64,000 bases of DNA, from positions 4,195,834 through 4,259,833 of the forward strand of contig OU452213.1 of NCBI GenBank assembly GCA_911728435.2. Direction: 5' to 3'. How positions within the stretch are numbered: position 1 is the stretch's first letter; each line of letters starts with the position of its first letter. Below are positions 22,608-35,200 of this stretch, one piece after another. Under the pieces are notes generated by a model that was given only the letters and a program-made list of their open reading frames with translations, had not been told where the DNA came from and searched no databases. Made by a program: the position numbers and the translations under genes. The stretch comes from Apoderus coryli. Lineage: Eukaryota > Arthropoda > Insecta > Coleoptera > Attelabidae.

Positions 22608-23899
22608 TCGGGTCCGCCATCTAACGTTTTTTTTTCAACTAGTGCTTATTTCGTGAAGGGTAACACTTAGCTCATGTCTGATTTGACAGATAATTAGTTT
22701 TATCCTTCCGCTGAACGAATATGGTTGTGTATACGCTTGAACAACGCTGGGAAATATTGCGACATTACTTTGAAAATCATGGTAATGTTGCAGAATGTGT
22801 GCGAAAATTGCGTACGGATTTTGGAAGAAGAGAAGCACCGTCAGCTCCGTATGTTCGTTATCTCGTGAAAAAAGTGAAAGAAACTGGCATCCTCATCGAT
22901 AAACCAAAGCGTGAAAAGCCAAAAACAGTGCGTACACCCGAGAATATTGCTGCTGTGGCAGAAAGTGTGCGTGAAGCGCCATCAACATCAATTCACCGTC
23001 GGTCTCAACAATTGAACATTTCGGAGACATCATTGAGACGAATTTTGCATAAAGACTTTGGTATGACGCCATACAAAGTCCAATTGGTTCAGGAGTTGAA
23101 GCCAACTGACCATCCAATGCGTTTTCGCTTCGCTCAGTGGGCCTGCGATCGACTTACAGAAGATGCCGATTTTGCCAAAAAAATCATCTTTTCAGATGAA
23201 GCTCATTTTGATCTTGGCGGGTATGTAAACAAGCAAAATTGTCGCATTTGGGGCACAGAAAACCCGCACGCACACATTGAAAAGCCAATGCACCCAAAAC
23301 GAGTCACTGTTTGGTGCGGATTTTGGTCCGGAGGCATAATTGGGCCATTTTTCTTCGAAAATGAGCCGTTACAGTCAATGGCGATCGTTATCGGGCCATG
23401 TTGAACGAATTTTTGTTCACAAAAATTGAAGAGGAGGATATTGGCAACATTTGGTTTCAACAGGACGGCGCTACGTGCCACAGCTGAAGCTACACTCGAT
23501 GTTTTGCGCCCTGTTTTTGAAGATCGCATTATCAGCCGCAGAGCTGATGTCGTTTGGCCACCTCGGAGCTGCGATTTGACACCGTTGGACTATTATTTGT
23601 GGGGTGCCGTCAAAGATAAGTGTTACGCCGACAAGCCAGAGACAATTGACGCTTTAAAGGACAATATTCGTGAAGCCATTGGTGAAATACAGCTGCACAC
23701 AATCGATAATGTGCTTAAAAATTGGACCGATCGTGTAGGCTACTGCATGGCCAGCCAAGGCAGCCATTTGACTGAAATCATTTGTCATTATTAACCGGAA
23801 GGATTGTACTTTCAAATAAAAAAAGAAATTTGAGAAAATATTCAGCAGTTTTTCTTTTATAGCATTTTCAAAAAAAAAAAAGTTTTCTGGCAGACCCAA
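22608..23899 (+). mobile_element. Tc1/mariner-superfamily DD41D element, copy 1 (complete ends)
   Basis: Inverted ends of about 25 bp begin TCGGGTCCGCCA at the left and TTGGGTCTGCCA (complement) at the right, flanked by TA at 22606-22607 and 23900-23901. One transposase gene fills the interior. Copies 2 and 3 are nearly identical, implying recent activity. The spacing between catalytic D2 and D3 is 41 residues; DD41D groups are described within the IS630-Tc1-mariner superfamily. Confidence 0.9.
22721..23794 (+). pseudogene. DD41D transposase, copy 1, two frameshifts
   Basis: This would be a cut-and-paste transposase. The N-terminal paired helix-turn-helix region (MVVYTLEQRWEILRHYFE onward) is intact, followed by the first catalytic D in IIFSDEAHF near 23195. 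A 10-nt deletion near 23365, relative to copies 2 and 3, removes the QGVA segment and shifts frame. A 2-nt deletion near 23480 shifts it again. The other catalytic aspartates are still readable: FQQDGA near 23460 and the final D in SCDLTPLDYYLWG near 23590. The product ends EIICHY. The first frame alone gives 227 residues. Not functional as it stands. Confidence 0.9.
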
Positions 23900-23901
23900 T
23901 A

Positions 23902-24934
23902 TAACTTTTCGGAAAACAGGACACCAAGGAAAACCTCAATTTAAAAGAGGAAAACACCCTTAACGCAAAGATCCTTCAATGTTGTGAAATATAGAAAACG
24001 TTTATTCTATAAATAAAGCTTTTAGTATTAAAATCAATCAATATCAACAAACTTTGGTGGTGTGTATACCTCATCACATTTTATTGTTTGACATTACATT
24101 ATATGCACGTTATTTTTTGACCTTTTAAGAAATTTCATGTTTTATTATTTCATGAAATTTTTCCCATCTATTGTGTATACACTGTTACAATGTATGTGTA
24201 AGTTTACAAAAGCGTAAAAGCATTTTCTGGGAAATAGATATTTTCCCGGTTGTCGCTATAGCATAAAATAGATTCGATCATAATTCATATTTGAGGCGTT
24301 TTAAATTTATTTTGCTTTCAAATTGATTAGCCTTCAAATATTCAACTTATTATAAATGTTGTCCAAAAAAAGACGAGAAGGCGTTGAAGTTTCACCTTCA
24401 GTTTTTATATAAACTTTTCAAAAATATTTCCCCAATACTCCCAAACACCTTGTATACTAAATTGAGGTTAAAACTAGCAATCACGCTGCCACCATTTTAC
24501 TTTGTTTTTTGCTGATCCAAATTAATGTGGCGCAACTATAACGACTTAAATTATTTTAGTAATTTTATAGCTTGACGTAGTTGAAGAAATTTTTCGAATA
24601 TTCTGTTTACATAAAAATTCTTTGCGGTAGATATTTTATAATTGGAACCTAGTTTTGCTGAAAATCGACTTTATATAAGTACACAGTGCCTAAATTTGAA
24701 TAAACATGTTTACATGGTTGGAGAAAATGCCAATTTATCATCTACAGAGCTGACTCAAGATCGTAGCTGGCCCACAAAAATTCTTTCCAACTATTAAACA
24801 AATGAACTTGAATTTTCACCACCACCTCCTTTGATAATAAATAAATAATTAAAGGCGTTTTTGAAATTATGCTAGGCAACCGAAAGCTTTTTGGGATAGA
24901 GCAGCACATTGGTACCTCGAAAATATCGAACATA
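23902..24934. other. No recognised gene
   Basis: AT-rich sequence between the DD41D element and the mariner remnant; no supported features. Confidence 0.4.
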
Positions 24935-25052
24935 TACGAGGCATGTTTTTTAAGTAAGTACCGTTTTGGAATTAAAAAAAGACGTGCAAAGATATCGCAA
25001 TAATCTTATTTTTACATGAAAGCCTGTACCTTAATCTACTTTTATACTGTAA

Positions 25053-25225
25053 TAAAACGGACGGGCAATGGAATTTACTGTTGTCCGGCCCTGTGGTTAT
25101 GTGTGAGTTTTATGGTTTATATTAGTTTGGGAATATTATTTGGGTAGATTGTGTACAAATATTCTAAACTCGGTCATAAAATGTAAGGGAATGTTTTCTA
25201 TTTATCTTATCGTCTATTGATATGG
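25053..25225. repeat. Dispersed repeat, copy 1
   Basis: About 170 bp starting TAATAAAACGGACGGGCAAT recurs at 35051-35222 with scattered substitutions. This copy lies within a mariner remnant. No terminal repeats or coding potential were identified. Confidence 0.7.
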
Positions 25226-25344
25226 GTTTTACAACATCTGCAGGTAATGCAAGTATTATCTTTGCCTGAAGGAATGGTGACGTATCTGGGAGAACAACCT
25301 TTTTATTTCCTAATCGAGAATATACCACTTGTCAACAACTGACA

Positions 25345-25944
25345 CTTGTCATAACGTGGCACCAGTTTTTGAATACCCTCCTCATAAAATTCTGCCGCCT
25401 GACTTGTTAACCACTGTATCACAAATGTTTTGACTTCGTTATCGTCTTGAAGACGCTGACCACCCAGGTGTTTCTTCAAGTGCAGGAACAAATGGTAGTC
25501 GCTGGGCGCCAGATCAGAGCTGTATGGAGGATGATCTAGAGTTTCCCATTTAAAAGATTTGATGAGATCTTTGGTCCGATTAGCCACATGTGGACGGGCA
25601 TTGTCATGCAGCAAAACGATACACTTACTCAACTTGCCACGTCTTTTGTTCTGGATTGCACGACGCAGATTGTTCAATGTCTCACAATAAGACGCTGTAT
25701 TGATTGTCTCATTACGAGGCAGAAACTCCACTAGCAATACTCCTTTTCTGTCCCAAAAAACTGTGCACATGATTTTCCGGGCAGAAATTGTTTGCTTAAA
25801 CTTCACTCTTTTGGGTGATGATGAATGTCGCCATTCCATGGATTGTTGTTTCGATTCTGGTGTGACGTAGGCCACCCATGTTTCGTCACCAGTAACAATC
25901 TTCACCTTCATTGTGGTACCGCTCAAGGAAAGTCAATGCACTGC
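25345..25944 (-). pseudogene. Mariner (DD34D) transposase fragment
   Basis: C-terminal two thirds of a mariner transposase. Catalytic residues are present: D in VTGDETWVAY (near 25890), D in LLHDNARPH (near 25615) and D in SSDLAPSDYHLF (near 25510), 34 residues between the last two. A deletion of about 13 nt near 25905 removes the residues just before VTGDE. The N-terminal DNA-binding half is missing because of the inversion junction at 25944/25945. It is closely related to the copy at 51737-52765. Confidence 0.9.
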
Positions 25945-26178
25945 ACAGTGGTTAACAAGTCAGGCGGCAGAATTTTATGAGGAGGGTATTCAAAAACTGG
26001 TGCCACGTTATGACAAATGCCTCAATATTCACGGAAATTATGTAGAAAAGTAGATTAAGGTACAGGCTTTCATGTAAAAATAAAATCATTGCTCGTAGTA
26101 TTATTATAAAAGAAATACTTCAGAAGTTATGATGGCATAAGTTAAAACTAACAGAGCACCTCTCGTTCAGCCACTTTT

Positions 26179-26184
26179 TTTATT
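26179..26184 (-). promoter_or_regulatory. Candidate polyadenylation signal of the membrane-protein gene
   Basis: AATAAA on the - strand, about 75 nt downstream of the stop codon at 26259. Confidence 0.4.
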
Positions 26185-26258
26185 GAATTTGGACCCGACA
26201 TACTTTGCAGTTTTAATTTTCACGCAAGAAAACATTTTTTTTAAGTAACGGATCGCTA

Positions 26259-29200
26259 TCAAACATCTGAACTCTTCAAACTCTCCAAAAGCGGTGCAAT
26301 AACTCTAGAGTCTTCAATATTAATATAAACCGACGAAGTCGATGATAAATGCGTTAAATCAGCATCTCTTTCAGAGACTGCACTAACTGCATCATCACTG
26401 GTGTTGTTGGAGTCCTCCTCTTCTGGTATTGAAGGTCTTCTATGATGATCAAAGTTACCTAGTGAAGTGCTTACGTCCAAACTAGTAGCCATACGTTGCT
26501 CTGGGCGGCATTTCTCTGTACAACATGGTTGTTCGAAACTGCGCGATATTATTGGTTTAAACGTAACTTTACTGGAAGATGTTGATGCTGTGGGTGGTTC
26601 TTCTATTGATACTGCAATCTCTATTGGTTTCTCTATCGTTGTTCCAAAACTTATTGTTGGTTGATGGCTAAGATAAAATAGAATTTATTCAAGGCATTTC
26701 ACTATAACCTGCATCGATCGATATCTCAAAAAAAGGCTGCAACCGGAAGTGTCATCATAGTTAAAATATTTTATATGAACATTACTCTATTGACTTTGGT
26801 CCCCTGCCAAAACTTGTACTTTTACTTTTTGAGAAATCGACCGATGCAGTTCGTGGTGAGACACCTTGTATGTTCCAACTTTTTATACAATGTGTCCAAG
26901 TAAATGAGTTAACACAGTCGGCTAAATAGACAGCAACAAGTACGTTCGTTCGTTCTTACCTTGAAGATCTCTCAGTTATTGTCACTGGAGGTGGTTTCCG
27001 TTCATTTTCGAAACTAATAAAATTTCTATGTCTCGAAGTAGTACGTTCAAAACACGACAACCTTCGACTCTTGCAATGTCCAATTAAAGGCGGCCTATCG
27101 ATAGTTATCGAAGGGCGATGGCGTGATATAAAAATTGGTCGTTCTATTGTCAATAACGACGGCCGACGTTCTCTATTCACTATTGGAATAATTGAACCTA
27201 TAACAATAATTATCAAAAAGAACCATTGAATTTGCGGTTACCAATAAAGGCTTCGAAATTGTAAGCAGCAGGTATTTGGAAGCTATTATTGGCAAAGCCT
27301 TTTATCAAAGAATTTGGTTCAGTACCTGTAAAAGAGGCCGTAGGACTATGTTCGTTTACCAAAAGATGTTGTATATCAACGGCAGACCGTGTCCGTCGTG
27401 GTGGATTACTCAAAATCGCCATAGCAGCAGAACTGCCAACAAAAACAGAATTCTGCCGTGGACGGCGGATGATCGGTGAAGGCAACGCTGATAGTGGATC
27501 AGTTAAGGCGTTGACATTGTATTTGGAGAATGACATACGTTGCTAAAAAAAAAAATGTGAGCCTGAAAATACCTTTAATATTTTACGAACAAGAAACCAA
27601 ATGAGAATTGATATCTTAACCTTTGAATTATCACTGGTTTCTTGTTGGTGAATGTGGATAATGGAGCTGAATAGGTTTGAACATGCGTATTCCGTGAATT
27701 AAGTTAAGCTCAGAAAAGCTGATGCCGACAAGATGCGGGTCTTTAATATTTGAGGTCAGGTAAAGGAATCTGAACATAGTTGCCGGTGCTCGTGTCTCAG
27801 GTTTCGCCTGCTCAAGTATCTTTGGCGCTTGGACCTAGTAAGTACCTGTATGTGGCTGTGAGTCTCTGAATTTTAATTCTAAAATATCTATAAAGCTTCG
27901 TAAGCTCAGTGCGAATAAGCTTTGAGAGGAATAAAAACATAATGAAACTGGAAATATACTCAGATCAGTCAAAAATTATACAGAGTGTGCTGATTAAAAA
28001 CCAGAACCATACATAAGCTTGGTTCATTTTCGAGCAACTGCAAAGACAAAATTAACATTATGCATAGTTGTGGTGTTTACAGTGCTCTTAAACTATGGCA
28101 AGCAAGGAAAAATTTCAATTTTTTGATGCTTTTGCTCGGTATTGGACTATAGAACGCTATAATTCAAGCCCTAAGAAACTATCCTTAATGTCACTGTCTT
28201 CGCATGTCGTTTAGCATGCAAATAGCCCTTCATAATAGCATTGTCCTGTCTAAATTAAACTAACGTAACAAACGAACTAGTTTCTTCAAAAATTAGAAAA
28301 AAAAAAAAGTATTGCCAGAGCTAGGACTCGATCCAGTAAGCTTCCGCATGCGAAGCGAACGCCCTACCAACCCAACCCAACAGAGACCTGTTAATGAGTA
28401 GTGTATTTTATTTGTTCGGTGCTCGTTAAACTATGCAGTGCTAGCTAGTTGTATTGGGCAGAGTGAACGAAAAATCTCCACCAGAGTGTCTGAATATGTA
28501 AAATTAGTAAGTAGAGCAACCGAAACACTCTTTTTTGAGTCCGTAATTTTCCTTTCCTACACAGAAACATTTTTTTTTACCTCTAATCATTTGAAACCAC
28601 TGACTGACTGATCGAATTATTGTCATTAGAACAGTTTCACCTTCAAAATGAAGCGTAAGCCTGCTGCTAAAAAGCAGAAAACTCGTGTCATTCTTTAACT
28701 AAAAAAAACATACGGCTGATGGTATAATCAATTTCTGTGTTCGGCCGACTTTAGGCAATGTAGAGTACGTGTTGTTGTTGTTGTTAATAATGTTGCTAGA
28801 ACAACTGTTATTGTTGTTAGAAATAGCGGTAGTTGCCACAACAGAGTTGCTCACTTGTGTGCTGATAGCTGGCGGGCTAAGAGGCGCCAACGGGCATGAA
28901 GGTCGATGCGGTTGCTGATGGAACTTCGGTTGGTATGGTTCCAACATGCGGATTTTGCCCCAACGGTTGAAAAACAGCGCTATCGCTGCTACCCAGATGA
29001 TTAGGACAAGGACCACGAGGAGAACTTCTTCTACACGGACTATGATCACTGGTCCATCTGCAACAATATAAGAACTTATAATTACAGTAAATCGGTAGAA
29101 GTTGCACATCTCTCGAGAACAGTCTGTCCAAGTCGATACTGAAAATTAAAAGCAGTTTTCCTTCTCGAATAAGACATGCATTTACACTTCTTAGCATTTA

Positions 29201-32200
29201 GATAGAGCTTGTTATTGTTACACCAACTCTCCATCGCCTCAAGCTCACTCTGAAGACCTATGCAGTCCTCGTACGACACGATAGTGGCGAACAGCTTGAC
29301 ATCGTCAGCGAAAAACAACCTGTTAACTTGCAGACACTCGTTAAGATCGTTAATGAAGATCAAGAAAAGTAGGGGACCCAAGTTTGAACCCTGAGGCACA
29401 CCAGATGATGCTTTATATTTTTTGGAATTGTAGCCATTATAAACTACATACTGTAGTCTGTTTCGAAGATATGAAATAAACAACGATTTCAGGTTATTGA
29501 CAAACCCATAGCTGTCCAGCTTCCGAATTAGCACCCCATGATCCAACCTGTCGAAAGCCTTGGCAAAGTCGGTATAAATAACATCTAGCTGTCCCCCCCC
29601 ATCGACAATACGCGTGGCCCTCTCTGTGAAACAAGAAAGATTAGTAAGAGTGGACCTACTCGGCATAAAACCGTGTTGATTTATGGTGAATTGACCACGC
29701 AATGCAGAAGAGATTCTATCACTCAAGATGGCTTCAAAGATCTTGGACAGATTTGACAGGATGCAGATCGGGCGGTAGTTGCTGATGAGTGATCTCTCGC
29801 CAGACTTGTTTCGCTCTTGTTATGAGCTCGTCAGAGTACCATAGTCGTTGCCCATCTACAAATATCGGCCTGCATTTAAGCACAATAGGATACACAACAG
29901 TAGACACATGTAAACACGTATCATCTACATGTACATAGTAATGCATATCCTATACCATGCAGAGGCCGAACAAACTCAATGTATAGGTAAAGCCAGTCGT
30001 ATAAATAGAAATAAATATAAATAAAAATAGTATGAACACAAAACGCTAGCAGGAGACCATTTTATCCTTCTGTCAGCATCTCCCAAATGTTTGGGTTTCA
30101 GCAATGCTCGGACGGTGGTCTCCAAGCGTTCTGCCGTCGATGTTTAATGCCAAATAATGAAAAATTAAAAGGATTTCATGTCCGTAAATATAATAAATGA
30201 AAATAATTTCGTGGCAAAGCGGACTAAAATGTTGGTTTTACCTACACAAGGAATTTTGTTTAATTTAGCAGGGCCCCAGTCTAATTCAATAGAACCAGAC
30301 CGAGGCATGGGTCGACAGATACTGACGAATTCGTTTCGCTCTTGTTATGAGCTCGTCAGAGTACCATAGTCGTTGCCCATCTACAAATATCGGCCTGCAT
30401 TTAAGCACAATAGGATACACAACAGTAGACACATGTAAACACGTATCATCTACATGTACATAGTAATGCATATCCTATACCATGCAGAGGCCGAACAAAC
30501 TCAATGTATAGGTAAAGCCAGTCGTATAAATAGAAATAAATATAAATAAAAATAGTATGAACACAAAACGCTAGCAGGAGACCATTTTATCCTTCTGTCA
30601 GCATCTCCCAAATGTTTGGGTTTCAGCAATGCTCGGACGTTCTGCCGTCGATGTTTAATGCCAAATAATGAAAAATTAAAAGGATTTCATGTCCGTAAAT
30701 ATAATAAATGAAAATAATTTCGTGGCAAAGCGGACTAAAATGTTGGTTTTACCTACACAAGGAATTTTGTTTAATTTAGCAGGGCCCCAGTCTAATTCAA
30801 TAGAACCAGACCGAGGCATGGGTCGACAGATACTGACGAATTCATTTCGCTCTTGTTATCAGCTCGTCAGCGTACCATAGTCTGCTGGCAGAAGGATAAA
30901 ATGGTCTCCTGCTAGCGTTTTTTGTGTATACTATTTTTAGTTATATTTATTTCTATTTATATGACTGGTTTTACCTATACATTGAGTTTGTTCGGCCTCT
31001 GCATGGTATAGGACACCGTAGATATAAAAATAAGTAGTGTCACAGGCTGTCGGCCGTTTCATCTTACGGTTACAAAGCGCTTGCCGACGAACGTGCTGGG
31101 AGTGACATGTACGAGGTCACATATCGCAAAATGTTTACGTTACACGGCGATGATATACTACGGGGTCTACAAAAAAAATGCTTGAACATTTTAATTTAAG
31201 CTGTAATTTTATTTTACGTTAATAAAATACTTACTTTTTTTTATTAATTAATTAAAATTATGTATTAATCAAATATTTTTAAACAGTACTACTAATATTA
31301 AAAAAGAGTAATGGGAATATTTAAAATATTAATTACCGATTTCACATTTAAAATCATAGTTTAAAAAGAACAGCATTCATACAGAATGAACACAATATTA
31401 AAAGCAGTACTAGGCTCTATTTTTAACTACCTTAAAAGCAATTAATAATACCAGACTAGAATAAATATACAGTAATGCCTATCTTATAATAATAATTATA
31501 CAGTGTGTCCGAATAAGCTGTCTTTTGTCGATTTATGATGCTAAATAAATTACATTATGTAATAAACAGCCTTTTTAGCAAAACCAATACTTAGCTCATA
31601 TGATAGTTAGTCCTTGTACTGAACTGGCAACAATTTTAGACAGCACGTAACGTTAGGGAAAGAATAAGTGCAAACAAAATACATACTTTAACATTTCCCT
31701 AATGTAGTAATCCCGCATAGAGCAAGGAAGAGCCATATTTATTAAAATACCTTGGCCATGTCATGAGACAGGACAAATTCAGATTCCTGCAACTGATTAT
31801 GGAGGGCAAGATTGAGGGAAAACGTGGTCCTGGACGTAGACAGTGCTCTTGGCTGAAAAACATAAGGGATTGGACTCAAACTCCCTGCTAAGAAGAGCCC
31901 CAGACAGAGATGAATTTGCCAAGATTGTTCCTGATCTTTATTGAATGGAGAAGGCACTTCAAGTAGAACAATGTTGTAACGTAATGTAATACAGGGTCCG
32001 CAAATATTATCTAGGAAAGCATCAAGTATCGATGCGCTTTTCGTTAATAATATTAGTGTATTCTGGAGATAATCAAAATGGATGGCTAAACAGCGAGAAT
32101 TAAAAAAAAGTGTATAACGAAGTTTATTATAAATGCTTTGATTTTTTTGTTATAATGTTATTGCGATTATTTTCAATCATTTATCGTTTAAATTCTTAAT

Positions 32201-35200
32201 TTTAAGTATAATTATACCCAAGTAATAAGCCGCAATTTCCAGTTCAAATAATACTTTGTTATTATTGTCCAAAGATAAACTTATAACTATATAAAAAATC
32301 GAAATTTTAATAATTATTTAATATACAACAAAATATCCAAACGGTATATCATCAAAGCGTGTATAACAAAGGACAGGCGGTATATATCATCTAGACCAGA
32401 CTTACTGAGTGCGGTGGAGAGGCAATAAGGGAGGTAAATGGGCGGGGACTCAATGTGACCCTTCTAGTCGTAGTATATTTTCGATGGTATAGGATATGTA
32501 TTACTATGTACATGTAGATGATACGTGTTTACATGTGTCTACTGTTGTATATCCTATTGTGCTTAAATGCAGGCCCAGGGTTGCCAACTTGGTAGATTTT
32601 CTACTAAATCTGGTAGATTCAGGTCTTCATTTAGTGGGCAAATTTCTGTTTTAGTGGGCAGTAGAAAATCTAGTAGAATCCGAATTATTATTAAACGACT
32701 TTCTTCTATTTTGTTGGTGCATTCGTAACTCTAGAAGCGAGCAAACTATAACCGATAATTCACTATATAATTTAGTTCATTGTGGAGCTGCTAGATAGCG
32801 GAACGTTTCAGTCTCCGTCTCTTTCGATTTTGCCAGAGAATCTGGGGGAATCACCGTCAGGATCAGTGCGTATTGTAAATTGTATTTGCATAGTGCATAT
32901 TATGTTGTTCTTTACTATTATTTTCGTTTATTAAGCTGGTTTAGCTAGCAGAGTGTAATATATTACCAGTGGCGGCACTTGTTTGATACTGAGGTAAGTA
33001 CATCGACAATCAAATAAGATTTAAAAGACATATAATTAAAATAACAGAGCTATCCATGCGCCATGCCTAAAACGTATACTCAGAAGTTTAGAGAAGCGTG
33101 GTTGAAGGACCCTATTTTCAAGGAATAGTTGCTGGCCATTGACAGCACTTCTGAGAAAGAAGCCATATGCAAGTTTTGTGGCAAAATCATCACCAGCCGA
33201 TACGCCGACCTGAAAAGCCATGGAGATTCAAAAACACACAAAGAAAATGCAAGCGTTTTCTTGGGGAGGTCGTTCCAGGGAAAAGTACAGCAAAAAATTA
33301 CTTTTTCGGCTGTAGATGAGCAAGAGGACACCAAGTTGGCTGAGAGAAGGTTAGCCCTTTTTATTGCTCAACATACCTCCGTAAATATTTCTGATCACTT
33401 CACACATCAGTGATTAGCACAGACATAGGCACTGATAGTTCTAAGTCAGAGATATATATATATATTCCTGTTCTGAGTGCAGGAAGTATAAAATAAACTG
33501 TTTAATTTTAAACTAATAACATATTCCTTTTTATTAAGGGAACTTGGCAACACCTAGTAGATTTTTTGGTAGTTTTAGAAAATTTCATATTTCTCGTATA
33601 GTAGATTTCTAATAGATTCGATAATCTCATTTAGTAGATCTTCTTTCGGAGGTGTTGGCAACCCTGTGCAGGCCGATATTTGTAGATGGACAACGACTAT
33701 GGTACTCTGACGAGCTCATAACAAGAGCGAAACGAATTCGTCAGTATCTGTCGACCCATGCCTCGGTCTGGTTCTATTGAATTAGACTGGGGCCCTGCTA
33801 AATTAAACAAAATTCCTTGTGTAGGTAAAACCAACATTTTAGTCCGCTTTGCCACGAAATTATTTTCATTTATTATATTCACGGACATGAAATCCTTTTA
33901 ATTTTTGGTATATTAGCCGTTTGTGAGAAATATACCATCAAATAATGTCAAGAAATTCTGTGGCAGCGTTTTGATTAACCAAAAAAGTATGTTTTTCGTT
34001 CTAAAACATTTATTATATCCATGTAACACTTGGAGCACGTGCAAGATAAACGAAATATATATTTCCTAGCATAATATATATTCGTTTTGAAACTAACAAG
34101 GAAAAACTCTGGGAGTTTTCTCGCTAAAGTGAAATATTGCAAAATTATACAGTAACATTGTAGCACTTTTTAAGTTTTGTATTTGTATTCTGCACATTAT
34201 GCCATACAAAGCAACCGTTTTATGTCGATATAAAAAAGTTTACTGAATGCAGCGATAAATATGTATATATTTCTGTAAAATCAACATTAAAAAAGCATGT
34301 GTTTCCTGCCGTGGTACCATAGTGTTAAAAAATTGGAAATAGTAAATTTACCAAAAGTATTCAAATAGTTTTTATAACGTTTTCCACAAACACAATTTAA
34401 TTTACACTGAAAGGTCCATTCTTACCCCTTGAAAGACCTGTATAACAATTTTCACCAGTGATTAAATGATAAATGAAAGCAACAAACATGTTTTTAGACT
34501 CACAAATTATACTTCGCTATGAACTCAATTCCTCGTCGTACCAAAATATTTATTTAATTTTGTTATTCCATTCAAATTATTCTCCCTTCTATTGCAAGGT
34601 AAACCGTACAAGTATTATATCTAATAATTACAGTTTAGTGGGGTGCTTTCATGTTTAATATTTCATCAAAAATCGATGGTTCGGAACAATATCAAGGGGA
34701 CGTGCTAGTTTTGTAATGGATGTAATCCAAACAGAAAGAACGGTTTTACCTATATTTACATCGGATTAATATATCTACAGGCTGTTTAAAAAAAGGTGGG
34801 ACATGATTCCTTAGGTTATTTTATCAAAAATACATTGTTTCAGAGGTACAGTACAGTACAGTACAGTACGCCACTGACTGTTTTCTAATTTAGATATTTT
34901 GTTTAAATAAAACAACGAAAATTACCACTTTCTTAAACTTTCGTCGTATCTTGCTTCATTTTCGAAATATATAAATTGATAATTAATTTGTTGTCAATAA
35001 TTTTGGTTAAGGTGTCCCACGAACCCCATTAAACTTATTTTTGAAAAACTTGTAATAAAACGGACGGGCAATGGAATTCACTTTTGTCCGGCCCTGTGGT
35101 TATGTCTGAGCTTTATGGTTTATATTAGTTTGGGAATATTATTTAAGTAGATTGTATACAAATGTTCTAAACTCAGTCATAAAATTCATGGGTATGATTT

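Larger units (their letters stand above)
24937..26093. mobile_element. Rearranged mariner remnants, head to head
   Basis: The left boundary is a mariner terminus (CGAGGCATGTTTTTTAAGTA, flanked by TA at 24935-24936). It is the 3' end of a - strand copy whose coding part runs 25944-25345. At 25945 the sequence switches without a gap to a second 5'-truncated copy on the + strand, which runs from the QWLTSQAAEF codons to the stop at about 26053 and into the 3' UTR to 26093. A 300-bp unrelated repeat (25043-25343) replaces about 30 bp near the end of the - strand copy. Both copies lack the 5' half. Confidence 0.85.
29811..31012 (-). mobile_element. Retrozyme-like element: tandem dimer with hammerhead ribozymes plus inverted partial copy
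   Basis: Two direct units lie between hammerhead positions: TCGCTCTTGT recurs at 29811, 30336 and 30847, giving units of 525 and 511 bp that differ mainly by a 14-bp deletion near 30638. Each unit includes ATGCAGAGGCCGAACAAACT, CAAATGTTTGGGTTTCAGC, CGACTAAAATG-type and GCAGGGCCCCAGTCTAATTC landmarks and has no real ORF. From about 30885 to 31012 a partial unit continues in the opposite orientation. Tandem non-coding units bounded by type I hammerheads are the organisation of retrozymes, which move through circular RNAs using other elements' enzymes. The array has been joined to LINE C at 29811. Confidence 0.8.
32484..33905 (+). mobile_element. Retrozyme-like copy split by a hAT insertion
   Basis: 32484-32575 and 33667-33905 together form about 330 bp of one + strand unit of the family seen at 29811-31012. 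The intervening 1091 bp is a hAT-type element with an 8-bp target duplication. The right part carries an intact hammerhead (33701-33748). Confidence 0.85.

Noticed and set aside
22893..23529. - strand ORFs over the DD41D transposase (also at 38333-38957 and 48202-49016)
   Set aside because: They are antisense shadows of the transposase and show no independent signals.
27276..27546. + strand ORFs opposite the exon at 27542-27242
   Set aside because: Shadows of a phase-consistent - strand exon.
28649..28699. 16-codon basic ORF (MKRKPAAKKQKTRVIL)
   Set aside because: Too short, no conserved context, inside an intron on the opposite strand.
30178..30880. 63-codon ORF repeated in retrozyme units (also 33697-33888)
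   Set aside because: Repeated only because the unit is repeated; it overlaps the ribozyme and has no domain. Retrozymes are non-coding.
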